Below, piece after piece: positions 27,310 to 40,102 of a DNA stretch of 64,000 nucleotides. The notes beneath the pieces were generated by a model. The model did no database searches, was not told where the DNA came from, and saw only the letters and a list, made by a program, of their open reading frames with translations. Origin of the DNA: Neodiprion pinetum. Its lineage: Eukaryota > Arthropoda > Insecta > Hymenoptera > Diprionidae. Position numbers and translations under genes: made by a program. The number at the start of each line of letters is the position of its first letter. Position 1 is the stretch's first letter. The DNA lies in assembly GCF_021155775.2 (NCBI RefSeq), contig NC_060233.1, positions 3,452,501 to 3,516,500 on the forward strand. The letters run 5' to 3'.

Positions 27310-27595
27310 CGAAAAAGGTTCGAGATAATCGGAATCGGTTAGGTTAGGTTAGGTTAGGTTAGGTTACAAACACAATGTCGTGTGGTCAGTTTTTACCGAC
27401 CAAGTTGCAATGCGAGACTGTAAAAGGATCGTGATAACCGGAATCGGTTAGGTTAGGTTACAAAGATAGTGTCGTGTGGTCAGTTTTTACCGACCGAGTT
27501 CCAATGAGAGACTGAAAAAAGATCGCGATAACCAAATCGGTTAGGTTATGTTGCCAAGATAATGTCGTGTGGTCAGTTTTTACCGACTAAGTCAT
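27310..27595. repeat. Three ~94-bp units, each led by a TTAGG run
   Basis: The shared string TGTCGTGTGGTCAGTTTTTA starts at 27376, 27470 and 27563 (spacing 94 and 93). Each unit is preceded by AATCGGTTAGG with six, two and one full pentamers respectively. Units also share GAGACTG and GATCGTGATAACC. Confidence 0.75.
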
Positions 27596-29284
27596 CTTAT
27601 TATATTATATATACGTATACACGTACGCATCAGAATTAGAGTAACGTACAAGAAAAAGTTTGTGTATCATGAAAAATTGTATTTTGGTAATATTTTCCTT
27701 CATTCGAAACTGAATCAGACAGAAGAAACATGTATCCATTCTTATCGTAAATATTTCGCTAATAAGACGCTGTTACAAAGTTCGGAACGACATAAAATTC
27801 CACCAATTTAACCATAAATTCGACAAAATCACCCCGGACTTTCCCGTGATTTGTTACCAGTTAAAACAAAACCCTCGACTAAATTATTCTTGATATTTCC
27901 GCAGGTATCCCACGGGTAGAGTAGAAACCTTGAAAATCATTTTCATACAATCTTATTTTCATTTGTCATAGCTATCCTGTTTAGGTACGTTGTTACTTGC
28001 AGAAGGGTGCATAAAAAAAGATATCGGCACTCTATAGTGGTGAAGGATCAATTAACGATTGCAGCGCCCTGCGGATAAGTAAGCGAGACAATAATTATTC
28101 CTCAAAACGTTTACTCTGGAAGGAGGGGGGGGGGGGGGGGGGGGCCCAATCAGGCGAGAATTTTGCGTGTAATTACCCATAATCCAACACTGACTGACAA
28201 TGAAAGATGGGTCGGTGTGAGGCGTGTGCATCCTTAGCGATGCCGTATGACGGATACGTACAAAGTGCACGGCACTTGTTATGCATGGATATGACATGCA
28301 TGCATGTTTATACGTACATACTGTAGATTACACATGTATGTGTATTGTATCTACATACATACATATACGTAAAACAGAGACGCCGCCTTGCCAGGGGCAG
28401 TCGTTATACGCCTACTTGAGCTCTTGTGAACCTTTGAGAATTGAGAAGAGAGAGAATGCTTTTGTTTCGCACGGTGTATATAACGTATGCATGCACGTAC
28501 GTATATACGTGAATTTAAATGTGTGCATGCGCAATGTATACACATATTTTGTACTTATCTACGTATAGTCCATATATACATATAGTATATACTAGGATAC
28601 CTATAAGCACGCTGCACGCACATCGTGTACGACAAACCTGCAGATATATTGTAAGGAACCAAGGCGTGCGGTATAGTACGCTTTGTATCGCATATTATGC
28701 GAGGGTAGAGGGGAAGGAAGAAAAAAAGATAGAAAGAAAAAAAAAAAAAAAAGAGAAAAACACCGAGGGAAAATGGTAAAATAAACGATTTATCTTACGC
28801 TCTGTGTATTCTCAATTTCGTCAACTTTTCAACGCAATACTGTACGTAAGGCGGGTATGTTGTTTGTTTAACCAACAGAATCCTGACGATCTTTCGATTG
28901 ACATTAGTTATGTATGGATCGGTAAAGAAGCTACCTTTCAATAAACGGAATTATAACGCAATGAAAATTATCTGCGAATGAATCGCTCTGAATCTGCAAA
29001 AGTTGGAAAAATCGAGAATTATACGGTTTAACCCTTTGAGTCAAACATTATTGTAATGAGTCAACTTTTATAACAAGATGGTATTTTATGGGTTTTGGTG
29101 TCACGAATCTGAAATCAGATTTCAAATATTGAATATGGCGGATCCAATATGGCGGACAAAAATTTCAAACTTGATCGAATACGGTAAAAAAAAATCTAGG
29201 CAGGGGTTTGCGGTGTCACTGATTGAATTCGCCATTCTGAATTTTCTAAATCCGATTCAGATTCGTAATCAGCGACTCCAAAAA

Positions 29285-29480
29285 CTCAATCCAACAAGTC
29301 GTTATCCCCGCGGTATTCTAAGGTTAGATTCGACGGTCATGTGTTATGTTACGTTTATTGAGATTGAGTTAGTTTCGCGCTCAACCGACCGTGGCGCTGT
29401 AGGTTTCTCCGCGTTGCCAACGTAACTGTCTAGTGTAAAAAAAACTAGCTGTCTCAGATTCATTGTCCCCCAAGTGTGCG
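29285..29480. mobile_element. Foldback MITE, family 1, right half only
   Basis: Begins in the loop (CAACAAGTCGTTATCC) and continues through the right arm to CAAGTGTGCG. The left arm is missing and is replaced by a CCATATTGG-type repeat module. Confidence 0.75.
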
Positions 29481-29499
29481 TATGATTGAAACTAGTCTC

Positions 29500-32400
29500 G
29501 AGTAAATTGGCATACCCTTTACACAACACCCTTAAATATAAACAATTTCAAACAAGTTTTTTTTTCTTCAGAGTATACGCAACCCGTGACGTGTAAGGAA
29601 AAAAAAAAGAAAAAAAAAAAAAGAAAAAACTGACGAGGATTCTTCCCGGTAAAATAAGTAACCTAGTTAGGTTACAGTAGAAAACGAAGACACGAAGATG
29701 CTTGTCGTTCGATACCACGTGTTATTGCAAACGGGGTACGAGGAGGAGGGTCGTGCGGCGAGTTCTCATACATCCTTTGATTTCTATATCATCAAAGACT
29801 TTGGCAACGGTTAACTTTGCGCAACATAAGCTCCTTGGGCATGCGACGCCGGGCGAAATGTACATGCATACCACCTGCACCCCGCACGTTACCCAGACTT
29901 TCCACTTTCCACTTTCCACTTTCCACTTTCCAGTTTCCAGTTTCCCGTTTCCAGCCTTCCGCATAGCTCACCGATCGCCTCTCTTCTCTGCACCCCCTCC
30001 CCGCAAGCCTTACAGCAACCCCTCACCTTTGCGCACTCCACCTCTAACCTTAGGCGCGTTTGGTCCTGTGCTTGTTCCGTTGCTTGCTGCTACTGCACCA
30101 AGTTAAAGAGCTTTCGCGTTTGTACCGCCTGCTTTGTGTCTGTCTTCTCTGTGTGAATATGGTAGAGAATTAAACTTCGTTTTCTCTGCCGTTTACCCTC
30201 CCTTCCCACCCCTCATTCATCATCGTCATCCTCATCCTCCTCATCCACCGTCCCTCCGGTTTATATATGTATCTCTAATCCCGCAAAACGGGGGAGAGAT
30301 GTACGTAAACGTATTAATTAATACTGTACAAAACACATCACGCGTAGATATATTTCGGCATCTTCTGCGAGATAATAAAAAACCTAATATTGCAATAAAG
30401 ACCTAATATTGTTAGTGTTTTTTTTTTCTTTATTTTATCGGTCGTCGACGTTTTTATAATGGCTCAAAGATGAGCTTCGTTTTCTTCGTTCGGTTTTTTT
30501 TTTGTTTTTTCCCCTGTTGTATGGAAAGTTTACGAAATTTTGTTCAACAAAAAGTGTCAAATTCAAATTTTTATTCAGACCGTTCTTTTATATTTATATA
30601 TAATATGTCCTTTGCTTTCATCTTTCGGAGGGGATTTGAAAGAATTATTTCAATCGTGTACGATGTACAATTTGGAAAAAAAAAAAAAAAAAAAAAAAAA
30701 AAAACAACTTCCCAATACCGTAATTTCAAATTGTACAAATTTTGTAAACGATTTTATTCATTCAACGATATTTTTGCCGCGCAATTTTATACGAAATTAC
30801 GAACCCATTCATTTTCATAGGATTACGTGAAAATAAAATTTTTTGATATTTTACAGGACACTTCGCTGCCTTGTTCACTTCACTGGAGTGTTTTTGAAAA
30901 ACGTATAATAAAACACACTGTATATGTGTATACATAATTCTAATATTTAATCCGGAACTGTAATGAAATCACGATTTCATTCTTCGTCATATATGTATAT
31001 ATAATAATATTCGACATTTGCACATAATACAAGAGACAAGAATTTCCATCCGACCGAACTTTATTTGCTGGGCTTATATATATACACACACACATACATC
31101 ACCCTTTGTACACGTATGTAAGAAAAACAAAAAAAAAAGTGTTTGACTTTCCGTAACGCATACATTGAACTCTGAAAGAGAAAAAGAAGAGAGAAGTGCA
31201 TATAGGATGAGGCAATTAAACCGTGGCGGCATCCTTTGAGACTAAAATTATGATCATTATTATTATTACTATTAGTAATAGTAGAATTGTTATTATTATC
31301 AATATCATTATCATCGTTATTATTATTGTTATTATTGTACGTGTGTATTATATAATACAGACGAGAGGCGTAACATCTGTTCCCTATGAATAATCATACG
31401 GATATGTTTTTATTTATTTATTTTATTTTCTTTCAATACGATCATAAAGCAAAAACGTCACGCTGCGATGCTTATTTCACCCACGGCCATATTAACACCT
31501 AAATACGCGCGGTGCGTTCTGTGATCGCGTCATTTTTTTTTTTTTTTTTTTAAATACGTCAAACGCGAGATACAGAGAAAGATTAAATTATAATACATGT
31601 CTAGACGTCATTGCTCTTCATATTCTTTTGTCATTCTTTTTCTCTGCCTTCCTTTGTTTTTACTTTTTATTATTTGTTTCAAGTTTTCTTCCCGTTTCTC
31701 CGTTTTCAGAAAAAAAGAAAGTTCGATCCGTGCGGTGCGTTTTCAATTATTCAAACAACAAAATTTCAAAAAATCAAATAAAATTGATGATATCTTGGGA
31801 ATGGATGAATGGATTTAAATGAAAATTGGTAACGTCAGATTTTTTGGTTCGCTAATCACGAATCTGAAAGATGGATTTGCAAAATTTAAAATTGGCGTAT
31901 TCAATAAGCTGAAAAAAAAAAAAACTAACAACATTTGGATTTAGATGAAAATTGGCACTCGTCGGTTTGGTGGATGGCTGATGACGAATCTGAAGTCAGA
32001 TTGCGAAATGGTGGAATATAAATCTAAAAATATTCCGAATTTGGTTCAAATTGGTAGACGGAGGTTTTTTGGGTCACCGATAACGAATCCAAGGTCGGAC
32101 TTGCAAAATTTTCAACGATTGATCCATTATAATGGTTCAAAGTTAAAAAAAAATCGCCATAATTTCAGGTAATAACATATCCAAGGGTATTAAAATCGTT
32201 ATTCACGAATCTGAATCCGTAGTTCAAAATTCGAATAGGATATGATTCTTTTTTTTTTTCTCCCTCTCAATAAACTTGTAACCTACATTGTGAAAACGGG
32301 AAGTTCGAGAGCTGGCTCGTGGCCAGTCAAAGGTCGCTTGTGTTTTTTGTTCTAAAAATTTTTCTCTTCATTATTATTCTTATTTCTTCATCTCGCAACC

Positions 32401-32876
32401 CCTCCCAAAAATTGTTTATTACAACCAGCGTCGTAAAAAATCGTATAACGATATTTCATTTCTGCAAAAAATTTCTGCATTCATTTTTCTTGTTTCAAAT
32501 TATTATTCGGTAGGTACGATCATTAGAGGGAGCCCTTATATAACACTTGACGGATTTTCCAGGTTGTTTCGTTGGTCGGTGGTAGACGAACCGACGGATT
32601 CATTTTAAATTACAAGTCGTCGCGTCGGTAGAAGTCTAACAGCAGCAGCAGCAGCAGCGGCAGTCGACGAAAGTAAAACGTAAAGAAAGAAAAAAAGAAG
32701 AAGAAAAAAAAAAACAAAAAAAAAAAAAAAAACAACAACAAATTACGTTACAGCGAAAATAAATCCATGTTCAGAGGAAATATGCACGAAGTGCAGGCAA
32801 TGTAACGATTATAATTACGTGACGCAACAGCAATTATTGTTATATAATAAATTACAGTGCACTAATTTTGCGATAA

Positions 32877-32912
<36 letters not shown>

Positions 32913-35900
32913 GGTGTAAAACAAGTTTACATAACCGGATATTAATTATTATACACGATGCAATTAATGATATTTCACAAATGCGATTTCACAACATGGA
33001 TAATTGTTATCGAAAAATATATATATAAAAACTACGGTGTATGTACGATATACGGTAATAAACGAAAAACAAAATGTATAAATAACGGATGAAAAATGAC
33101 AGTGTAATATATTGATCGAGATACTTATTTTTATGATAATAATTTTGTAAAGGAAATTTTTTTACCGCTACTGTGCAATAATACAGCTACTGTACGTACA
33201 CGCGTCGCAAAAAGTGTTTACCTACAGCTCCTCTTCATCTTTCGTCCGCAAGTTGTGTGATATTATTTTTCTCCTTCGATTCTTCTTCGCTTCCTTCTCA
33301 ATTTTTTCTACCATTTCTGTTCCGTTGATCGAATTTATTCCCACGTCGACGTTACAAGTTTCCGGATGAAAATAAGTGAATGAGAAAAGGAAGAAGATGA
33401 GGAAAAAAAAAAAAAAAAAAAAAGAAAAAGAACAGAAACCTGTGCCGACTATTATACGCCCACATTGAATCCATATATCGTGTATGCAAATTTTATATTT
33501 TAACATATACATAATGTATGAGTTTTGAATTTTTCTGGCACCGTTATAATTATTCATTGTGTAAAGATGTAATAATTTGCAAGATAGAGAGAGAGAAGAA
33601 AAAATGGGTATAAAAATTGGAATCGTGACTTCTTCGGTTTCCTTTCTTCTTTGTTTTTTCTTCTTCTTCTTTTTTTTTTTTTTTTTAAGAAAGATTAAAA
33701 GATTCTTTTCAATTTCGGTTATTTCTACTCCTTATCATATAAAGTATCCAAGGTATGAAGTGTGTGACTTTAACGCACACATAATTCTTCTCTCTTTCCC
33801 TTTTCATTTCACAAATTCTAAAGCGACGATCTTAAGGTATAAAATCTCTGAACTGTTATGCTGAGCGTACAAGAAGAAATGAGAAATTTTTACAGAGCGG
33901 AAGCGAAAGAAACTGCAGAACAAAAAAAAAATAAAAAATTAAGAAATCTACATAAAAATGGTGGATGTATGTGTAAGAAAAAAAAGACGAAGGTGCGCCC
34001 ACGTGTAACATAAATAGTAAATCGTTTCTTATTCTTTCCTTTCTTTTCATTATTCTCTATTTTTTTTTTTTTTTTCACTTCTCTTTCCTTCCTTCTTTCC
34101 TACGAAGAAGGATTAAAGGTTAGTAACGTTACATGTAACGATGAGCATATTTCGAACAAATCGTTACTCGAAATCCGCACCTTACGGGATTGTAAAAAAT
34201 GTGTTCACCCAACGTAAACAAGAACACAATCATATCATTAAAAAAAAATCCAATTCCTGCAAAGTCGTTCCAAAATTGTCACAATGACAATTATTTCTCT
34301 ACTCTCGATCTTTCGTTACGACGTTCGAACGAGGCTTGAAATTAGCAACGTTACTGTAAACGGAAAAATCATTAATGGTAAATCGATATTCGCCAAATCT
34401 TAAAAAAACAAAACATACTCATACATCTTGTAATAGTCAAAATTCCTTGACGATATCATTCTTAATAAATTGCACGATAATGAAATTTTTTCACCTCATA
34501 TTACCGTTACGTCAACGTTACGCTTATAACTTCAGCCTCTCTCCTCTCTTCCCTTACACCGTTCAAAAAGTTCGATGAATTAATTAACACTAACGAATCC
34601 AGCGTGTTTGGCGAGATAAATAACAAAAACAAAAAGGAAAAAAAAAAGGAAAAAAGGAAAAATCAAAGAAAAAAACTACAAATATACGAAACGTACTCGC
34701 GTATGAATGAGAGAGAAAAACGGACAGAAAGAGAGAGACAGAGAGGGGGGGAAAGGGATGGGCGGGGAAAGCGGAGGGGGGGGAGGCAGCATAAAGCAAG
34801 GATAATGGCATTAAGGCTTAAAGGGAACTTTAACCGTTACTTTATTGGCGTGAAGGAGTCGCGCAGCGGCGAACATCAAAGCGACCGCTCCCGACTCTGA
34901 TCTTCCGTCTCGCTCCCCCCCCCCCCCTCCCCCTCCCCGCTACCCGCCCCACCTCGCCTTAGTCAAGAAACTCAAGAGTGCAGACGTAGACACCTATTAA
35001 CATTTTCTGAAATAATTATGCCCCGTGTGCCGGTCGCACCGCGATATTCCCGCATCGAATATTATACATACATGTAACGTGCGCGCCGCCATTTTATACA
35101 TATGTATATATACATGTATGTATAACGTACTGTACGCTGAGGAAAATTTCATTTGTTACAGTAACCAGAAAAATTGAGTAAAACAGGTATCTTTAAAGAA
35201 AACTGTTTGAATATTGTTGGAATTACGAAAAACGAGGTACGCCTAACCATTTTGCGCTATCGTCGATCCTTTTTTGGTTGTTGCAACGCGAAATCAGTTT
35301 CCGAGGTTCGCTCTACTTTTTTTTAGTTAAACAAGGCTTTAACGTCAATTTATCGTTGCGCGAGCGTTAAATTTTCGCAACAGTTGCACGAAAATGTAGC
35401 AACGGTGATCGTAATGAGAAAGAATAGCAACGGATACTAGACTTTCCGGTAACAGCTAGAAAACTAATTATCATTTTCTACCTGGAACTATATTTTAGGA
35501 TTGCGGTAAAATATGAAAATATTTATGGACCGAGCGGTAACCGGAACTAAAAATTTCTCTTATTAAAATAGTTATGCCGCCGAATGAAATTCGATGCGAC
35601 TTTATACTGACCGTGAATTTTCTTTATTGCGACATCATTTTATACTTTACATTTATTTATTCATTTATTATGAAAGAGAGTGAATAAAATATTCTTTTTT
35701 TTTTCTTCAAAGTTGCGTAGCTGTATCTTGTACGTATGTACCTGCGTTATTTAGTAGAGAGAAAAATTCCTAACCATACGTAACTATATTGTAGAGGTGT
35801 ACTAATAACGTTAAAATCGTAGCAATATGCAAGATTAACAAATTACGCATATGAAAAATTATTATCGGTAACGCGGAGGATTTTTTTTATTTCTTTTAAC

Positions 35901-38690
35901 GCGCGTCAATATTTTAATTCCTCGTCGGTAAATCTAAACCTTTCCTGAATTGTAAGTTGCGTTATTATAAATTTGCAACGTCGCGATATCATTATTGTGG
36001 TTATTGTTGTTATTATTATTATTATTATTAATATTATACGAGTAATAATTGGCAAGAAAAAAAGTAAATACGATAAACATAACCGAAGCAATAATGTGAA
36101 AAAGAATAAGAAAAAGCAAAGCAATAGTCGAATTCGTTGAGGTGAAACAATAAAGAATCCATAAAATCATCACATTGAAGATAAAAACGTTATCGCAACG
36201 TAATATCAAGATTCTTTAATTGTCCGAAATTCAATGAACCGTGATAAAACAAAAACCACACTCGCATTTCGAAATGTTGTTTCGTTAAAAATAATTTTGT
36301 AAAATTAAGAAAATAATCAATGTTTTCCCCCCTCAATGTTTCGTTACAATGACGTAACCAAATTCAATCTGTTATTAAATCTCGTTTTTCACTCGTACTG
36401 CGTGATCGAGGCAATTGTCGCACAAACGTGATAATGAAACGCGAAAATTGTCAGCGGTTCTTCCTCCGCGGCGACTGATCTCGTTGCGAGAGAGTGAGAG
36501 AAAAAAAAAAAATAAAAATAAAAAAAAAGACGAAAGAGAGAGAAAGATGTGAAAAAAGAAGATAGACGGGGAGGGATGAGAGAGTTTGTTGTTTCAACCT
36601 TCAGAAAATTTTCGTTCGTCCGACGCGAATAACCGCCGAGAGAGAGAGAGATGGAGGGAGAGATGTAGAGAGAGAATAAATATTGCAAGGCGTGAACAAG
36701 ACGAAGAAAACGAAACGAAACGAAACGAAACGAAACGAAACTAAGCAGAAGCAGCGCGTCCTCGTCCTCGTCCTCGTCCACGTTGTCGACGCCGTCTTCG
36801 CTGTTATTATTACTATCTATTATCGTTATACCTACACGTTATACTCCGCTGATGCTGCTGCTGGTTCATTGAAAGCCAGCGTACGTTCCGTTCAGAACTG
36901 ATCTTCGCGAGATGCGAATATAAGAGATAATAATATACGCGCGTGCGTGTGTGGTGTGTGTACGTAGTGCACGTATATTGGGATGGGAGTTTTTTTTTTT
37001 TTTTTCTTTTGTCCCTTTTTTCTAATCTTCTTACGTAGCCCGTGGAAAAGTTAGATTTAAGCCTGAAACGAAGCCTCGTGGAAACGAAACTCGGTAGAAA
37101 AATTTTAAAGGGTGATTCATCCGATTCGAATTTTTCAAACACTCTAAACATGTACAAGTTGGAGAGATGTATTTTTTTTTTTTTTTCGTTTCATAGACGA
37201 TCAATTTTTCTATAACAGAGATTGTGACTACTGGGTGACATTAATTGTATCAGCTTTAGAATACGCGTGAGATGAAGATTTACAAGGTAATAAGAATCTT
37301 CGTTAGTTTATTCAATGCGCTAAACTTTAAACGCTCGTATCGAATACGAGATGAACATTTAGGTGTATTTAGGTAGTCTTGACCCTTTTTTTTTTTTTTT
37401 TTTTTTTGTAGAAAATTAGATTATCTACAATATGAAACGAAAAACAGCTTCCCTAATTCGAGAGTTTTCGAGATATTTCGGTTGGAGTGTTTCAGAAATT
37501 CAAACCGGATGTGTGTACCTTTTACAATTTTGCTAAGAAATCTCTCATCGAAAATTTCGCCAATCGTTTATGTAAATGTTGTTCGCAGATGTCGTGTGTA
37601 ACATTTTTAATATATATAATTATTGTACGTGAGTGCACCGCATTCGCGTAACGCGTATCAACACGTCCGTAATGAATGACAGATGTGGTTAGGCACTGCA
37701 TTTCAACGGTCAAATAAGTATAATTCATTAATATTTACGGATATATAAAACGGTATGATATAATAATATCTATTGTTGATGTTGATAATATCTGGTTGGT
37801 AAAAAGTTTCAATAAACAATTCCAGAAGTCCAGAATCCGGGAAGTCTATGTATTGTCTAAAATATCCTAAATGGATGGATAGGCATTTAGTATAATTATC
37901 GTTTAAACTAACTAAACCTAATTGAAGGACAAAATAAAATCACTGTTCTATTTTGCAACTTTATATTATTACGTATAAGGTATGATGTAGAATGTCTCGG
38001 AAGTTTTTGAAGATGAAAAAAAAAATAATCTCACATATCGAAGTTAATAAACATTAAAATGTAACGATATATTAAAACAAAAATCATTGTTTTGAAAATT
38101 TATAACTAATTGTAAGGAGTTTAATTTCCAAAATCTAGATACACTTTGCTTTTTAAAAATAGATTACTCAATTTAAGATATAATCAATCGTTACATTAAC
38201 GTTACGAACTTCACTCTCTTATAAAAATCCAAGTATCGTACGTAAGAAACGCTTTGTTTTAATTATATAAAAATTTGCCAAATTTCAAGCACCATCTCAA
38301 AGTCACGATGTAACGATTATTTAAAAAAGCATCCATTTAGTACGCGTCAGCCTCAAATCGAAAACTCCCGATTCCAACAATTCAATAGACTCTGCGATTT
38401 CTACCCACGTGCTTCGTGCCTCCACACATTTGCATGTAGGTACAGAGACACATGTCCCCCCCCCCGAAATCCTACAATACATAAGCCGATAAGCGAGCGT
38501 AGTGCGATATTATTAATCCCCGTGTAATATATAGATTTCTTTCTTCCTATTCATCTATACCTAATTTTATTTTCCCATCATCCACCTTCTCTTTCTTTGT
38601 CAAGGAGAAAATCGTAGAAAAAACTAAGAATAAATAAATAAATAAGAAAAAAAAAAGAATAAGAGAAAAACACACGCCTCCTTCGACACA
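29500..38690. other. Non-coding, repeats and poly-A/T
   Basis: Includes repeat modules at 31845-32230, a CAG-bearing leader-like stretch at 32560-32690, AT repeat at 32884-32912 and many homopolymers. No coding exon supported. Confidence 0.55.
29898..29945. repeat. Heptamer tandem repeat (CACTTTC)n
   Basis: Four exact CACTTTC units followed by variants (CAGTTTC). It supplies the FHFPLS-like residues of a spurious 134-codon frame. Confidence 0.9.
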
Positions 38691-39059
38691 AATAAATCAT
38701 CGTTATTATCTAGCAGCATCGCGCACGTTTCAGCGTCGCCCCAAGGCAGCCTGAGCGGCAGTTTTCGGCACAACAGAGACAAACCGCCGCGACTCGGTCA
38801 TCGTCACTGTGCGTGGCGACGTAAAACAGCGAGAACGCGAAACGTTTTTCGTGCACGAATTAGTTTCGAGCAGTTCTGATTCTGGGGGATCGGGTCATGT
38901 CAGCCCAGGTAGCGCAGCTTTATCACCTGAGACGAGAAACGGACGGGCAGAGGAGAACTGCCCGTGGTTGGATAACTTTTTCGGGTCACCGTAGAGTACA
39001 CACACAGATATTTGGAGAAAGAGAGAGAGAAGGATGGATAGATAGACACATAGATAGAT

Positions 39060-39096
<37 letters not shown>

Positions 39097-39414
39097 GAGT
39101 GGAAACGCTACGACGACGCAACGCCGTGTGTCTTTTTCTCCCGCTTCTCGTCCCTAGATCACACAACGTGTGGTGGATGAATGCTCCCTACTTATACAGA
39201 AGCGCGGTGTTGTATTATTTTTGGAGCCGCCACACCAGAGTGCAGAAGAAGCAGAAAAAAGCCGAAGTCGGAGCAGCGGCATCGAGCAGCAGCAGCAGCA
39301 GCAACACCACACGACCACGGTCATAACGAATGTAAGAGAGGAAAACTCGCCCGCCGGTGTGTGTGGGTGGGCATTGTGCGAGAGCGAGAGAGAAATTAGT
39401 GTATTATACACACG

Positions 39415-39522
39415 ATGTTCGCCGCGAATGTAGTCACGGAGAAAATATTTGACGATCAAAAACTAAGGGGTTACGTGTATCGGAGAGCCGAAGAATTGAC
39501 AAAAGAAGAACGGTCGTCGTGA
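39415..39522 (+). CDS. Short ORF, 35 aa, possible uORF or micropeptide
   Basis: The frame reads MFAANVVTEKIFDDQKLRGY and continues with RRAEELTKEER to TGA, with balanced codon use and a charged helix-like composition that differs from the low-complexity sequence around it. An in-frame stop lies just upstream, so the ATG is the start. It lies at the 3' end of a GC-rich, CAG-rich island (38.7-39.5 kb) that resembles a 5'-untranslated exon, and a GTAAGG donor follows at about 39546. It could be an upstream ORF, a micropeptide, or chance. Confidence 0.35.
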   Translation: MFAANVVTEKIFDDQKLRGYVYRRAEELTKEERSS

Positions 39523-39949
39523 AACAAAAGAGAAATGAAAATATGGTAAGGAAAAAAAAAAAAAGGTCGTGGCCGTAGTGACATTATCGTAACGATTCGC
39601 ATTTCGGTAAACCGATCGAAAAAGAATCTCCGAGATGCGGTAAATACTTTGCAATGAGAGAAAAGTAATTCATATTTTCAAAACTTAACCACTTCAAAGT
39701 CACTAAAGAATTGCAAAATAGTGACTCCCCCCCCAATGGATGTTTCGTTACGTTAACGTTACTAACTTCAGCCTCGTGAGAAGAAAAAAAAAGAAAAACG
39801 CCACTCGCGATCAGCTCTAGACCTAACCAACAAGGCTTACCTGTTTATTATCGAGAGATGCAGGCACACGGTGGTGATTACAGGTATACGGATCTGGATG
39901 TGTGTGACGGGTGTGCTTGTGCGTTGCGTTGTATCGTATTGTATATACT

Positions 39950-40102
39950 CTATGTTCCTCTGAGGATCGGCTGCTGCTGCTGCTGCTGCTGGTGCTGCTG
40001 CTCCTGCTGCTGATGATGATGATGATGATGATGATTTTCGAGTACGAGTAGATCTCCGCCGCCTTCAACCTCGCCGCCGCCTCCTCCTCGTCGAAACATC
40101 AT
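39950..40102 (-). CDS. Short ORF with His and Gln runs, possible first coding exon
   Basis: The minus-strand frame starts MMFRRGGGGGEVEGGGDLLV, then has seven His, then Gln runs broken by Glu and His, and ends PILRGT before TAG (50 codons plus stop). Poly-His/poly-Gln with Gly-rich lead is common in insect transcription factors. No usable donor precedes the stop, so either this is a complete small ORF, or the frame is a by-product of CTG/ATG triplet repeats on the plus strand. Confidence 0.3.
   Translation of the reverse strand: MMFRRGGGGGEVEGGGDLLVLENHHHHHHHQQQEQQHQQQQQQQPILRGT

Noticed and set aside
29702..30106. 134-codon plus-strand frame
   Set aside because: Built on the CACTTTC heptamer repeat and C-rich sequence; no conserved motif or splice context.
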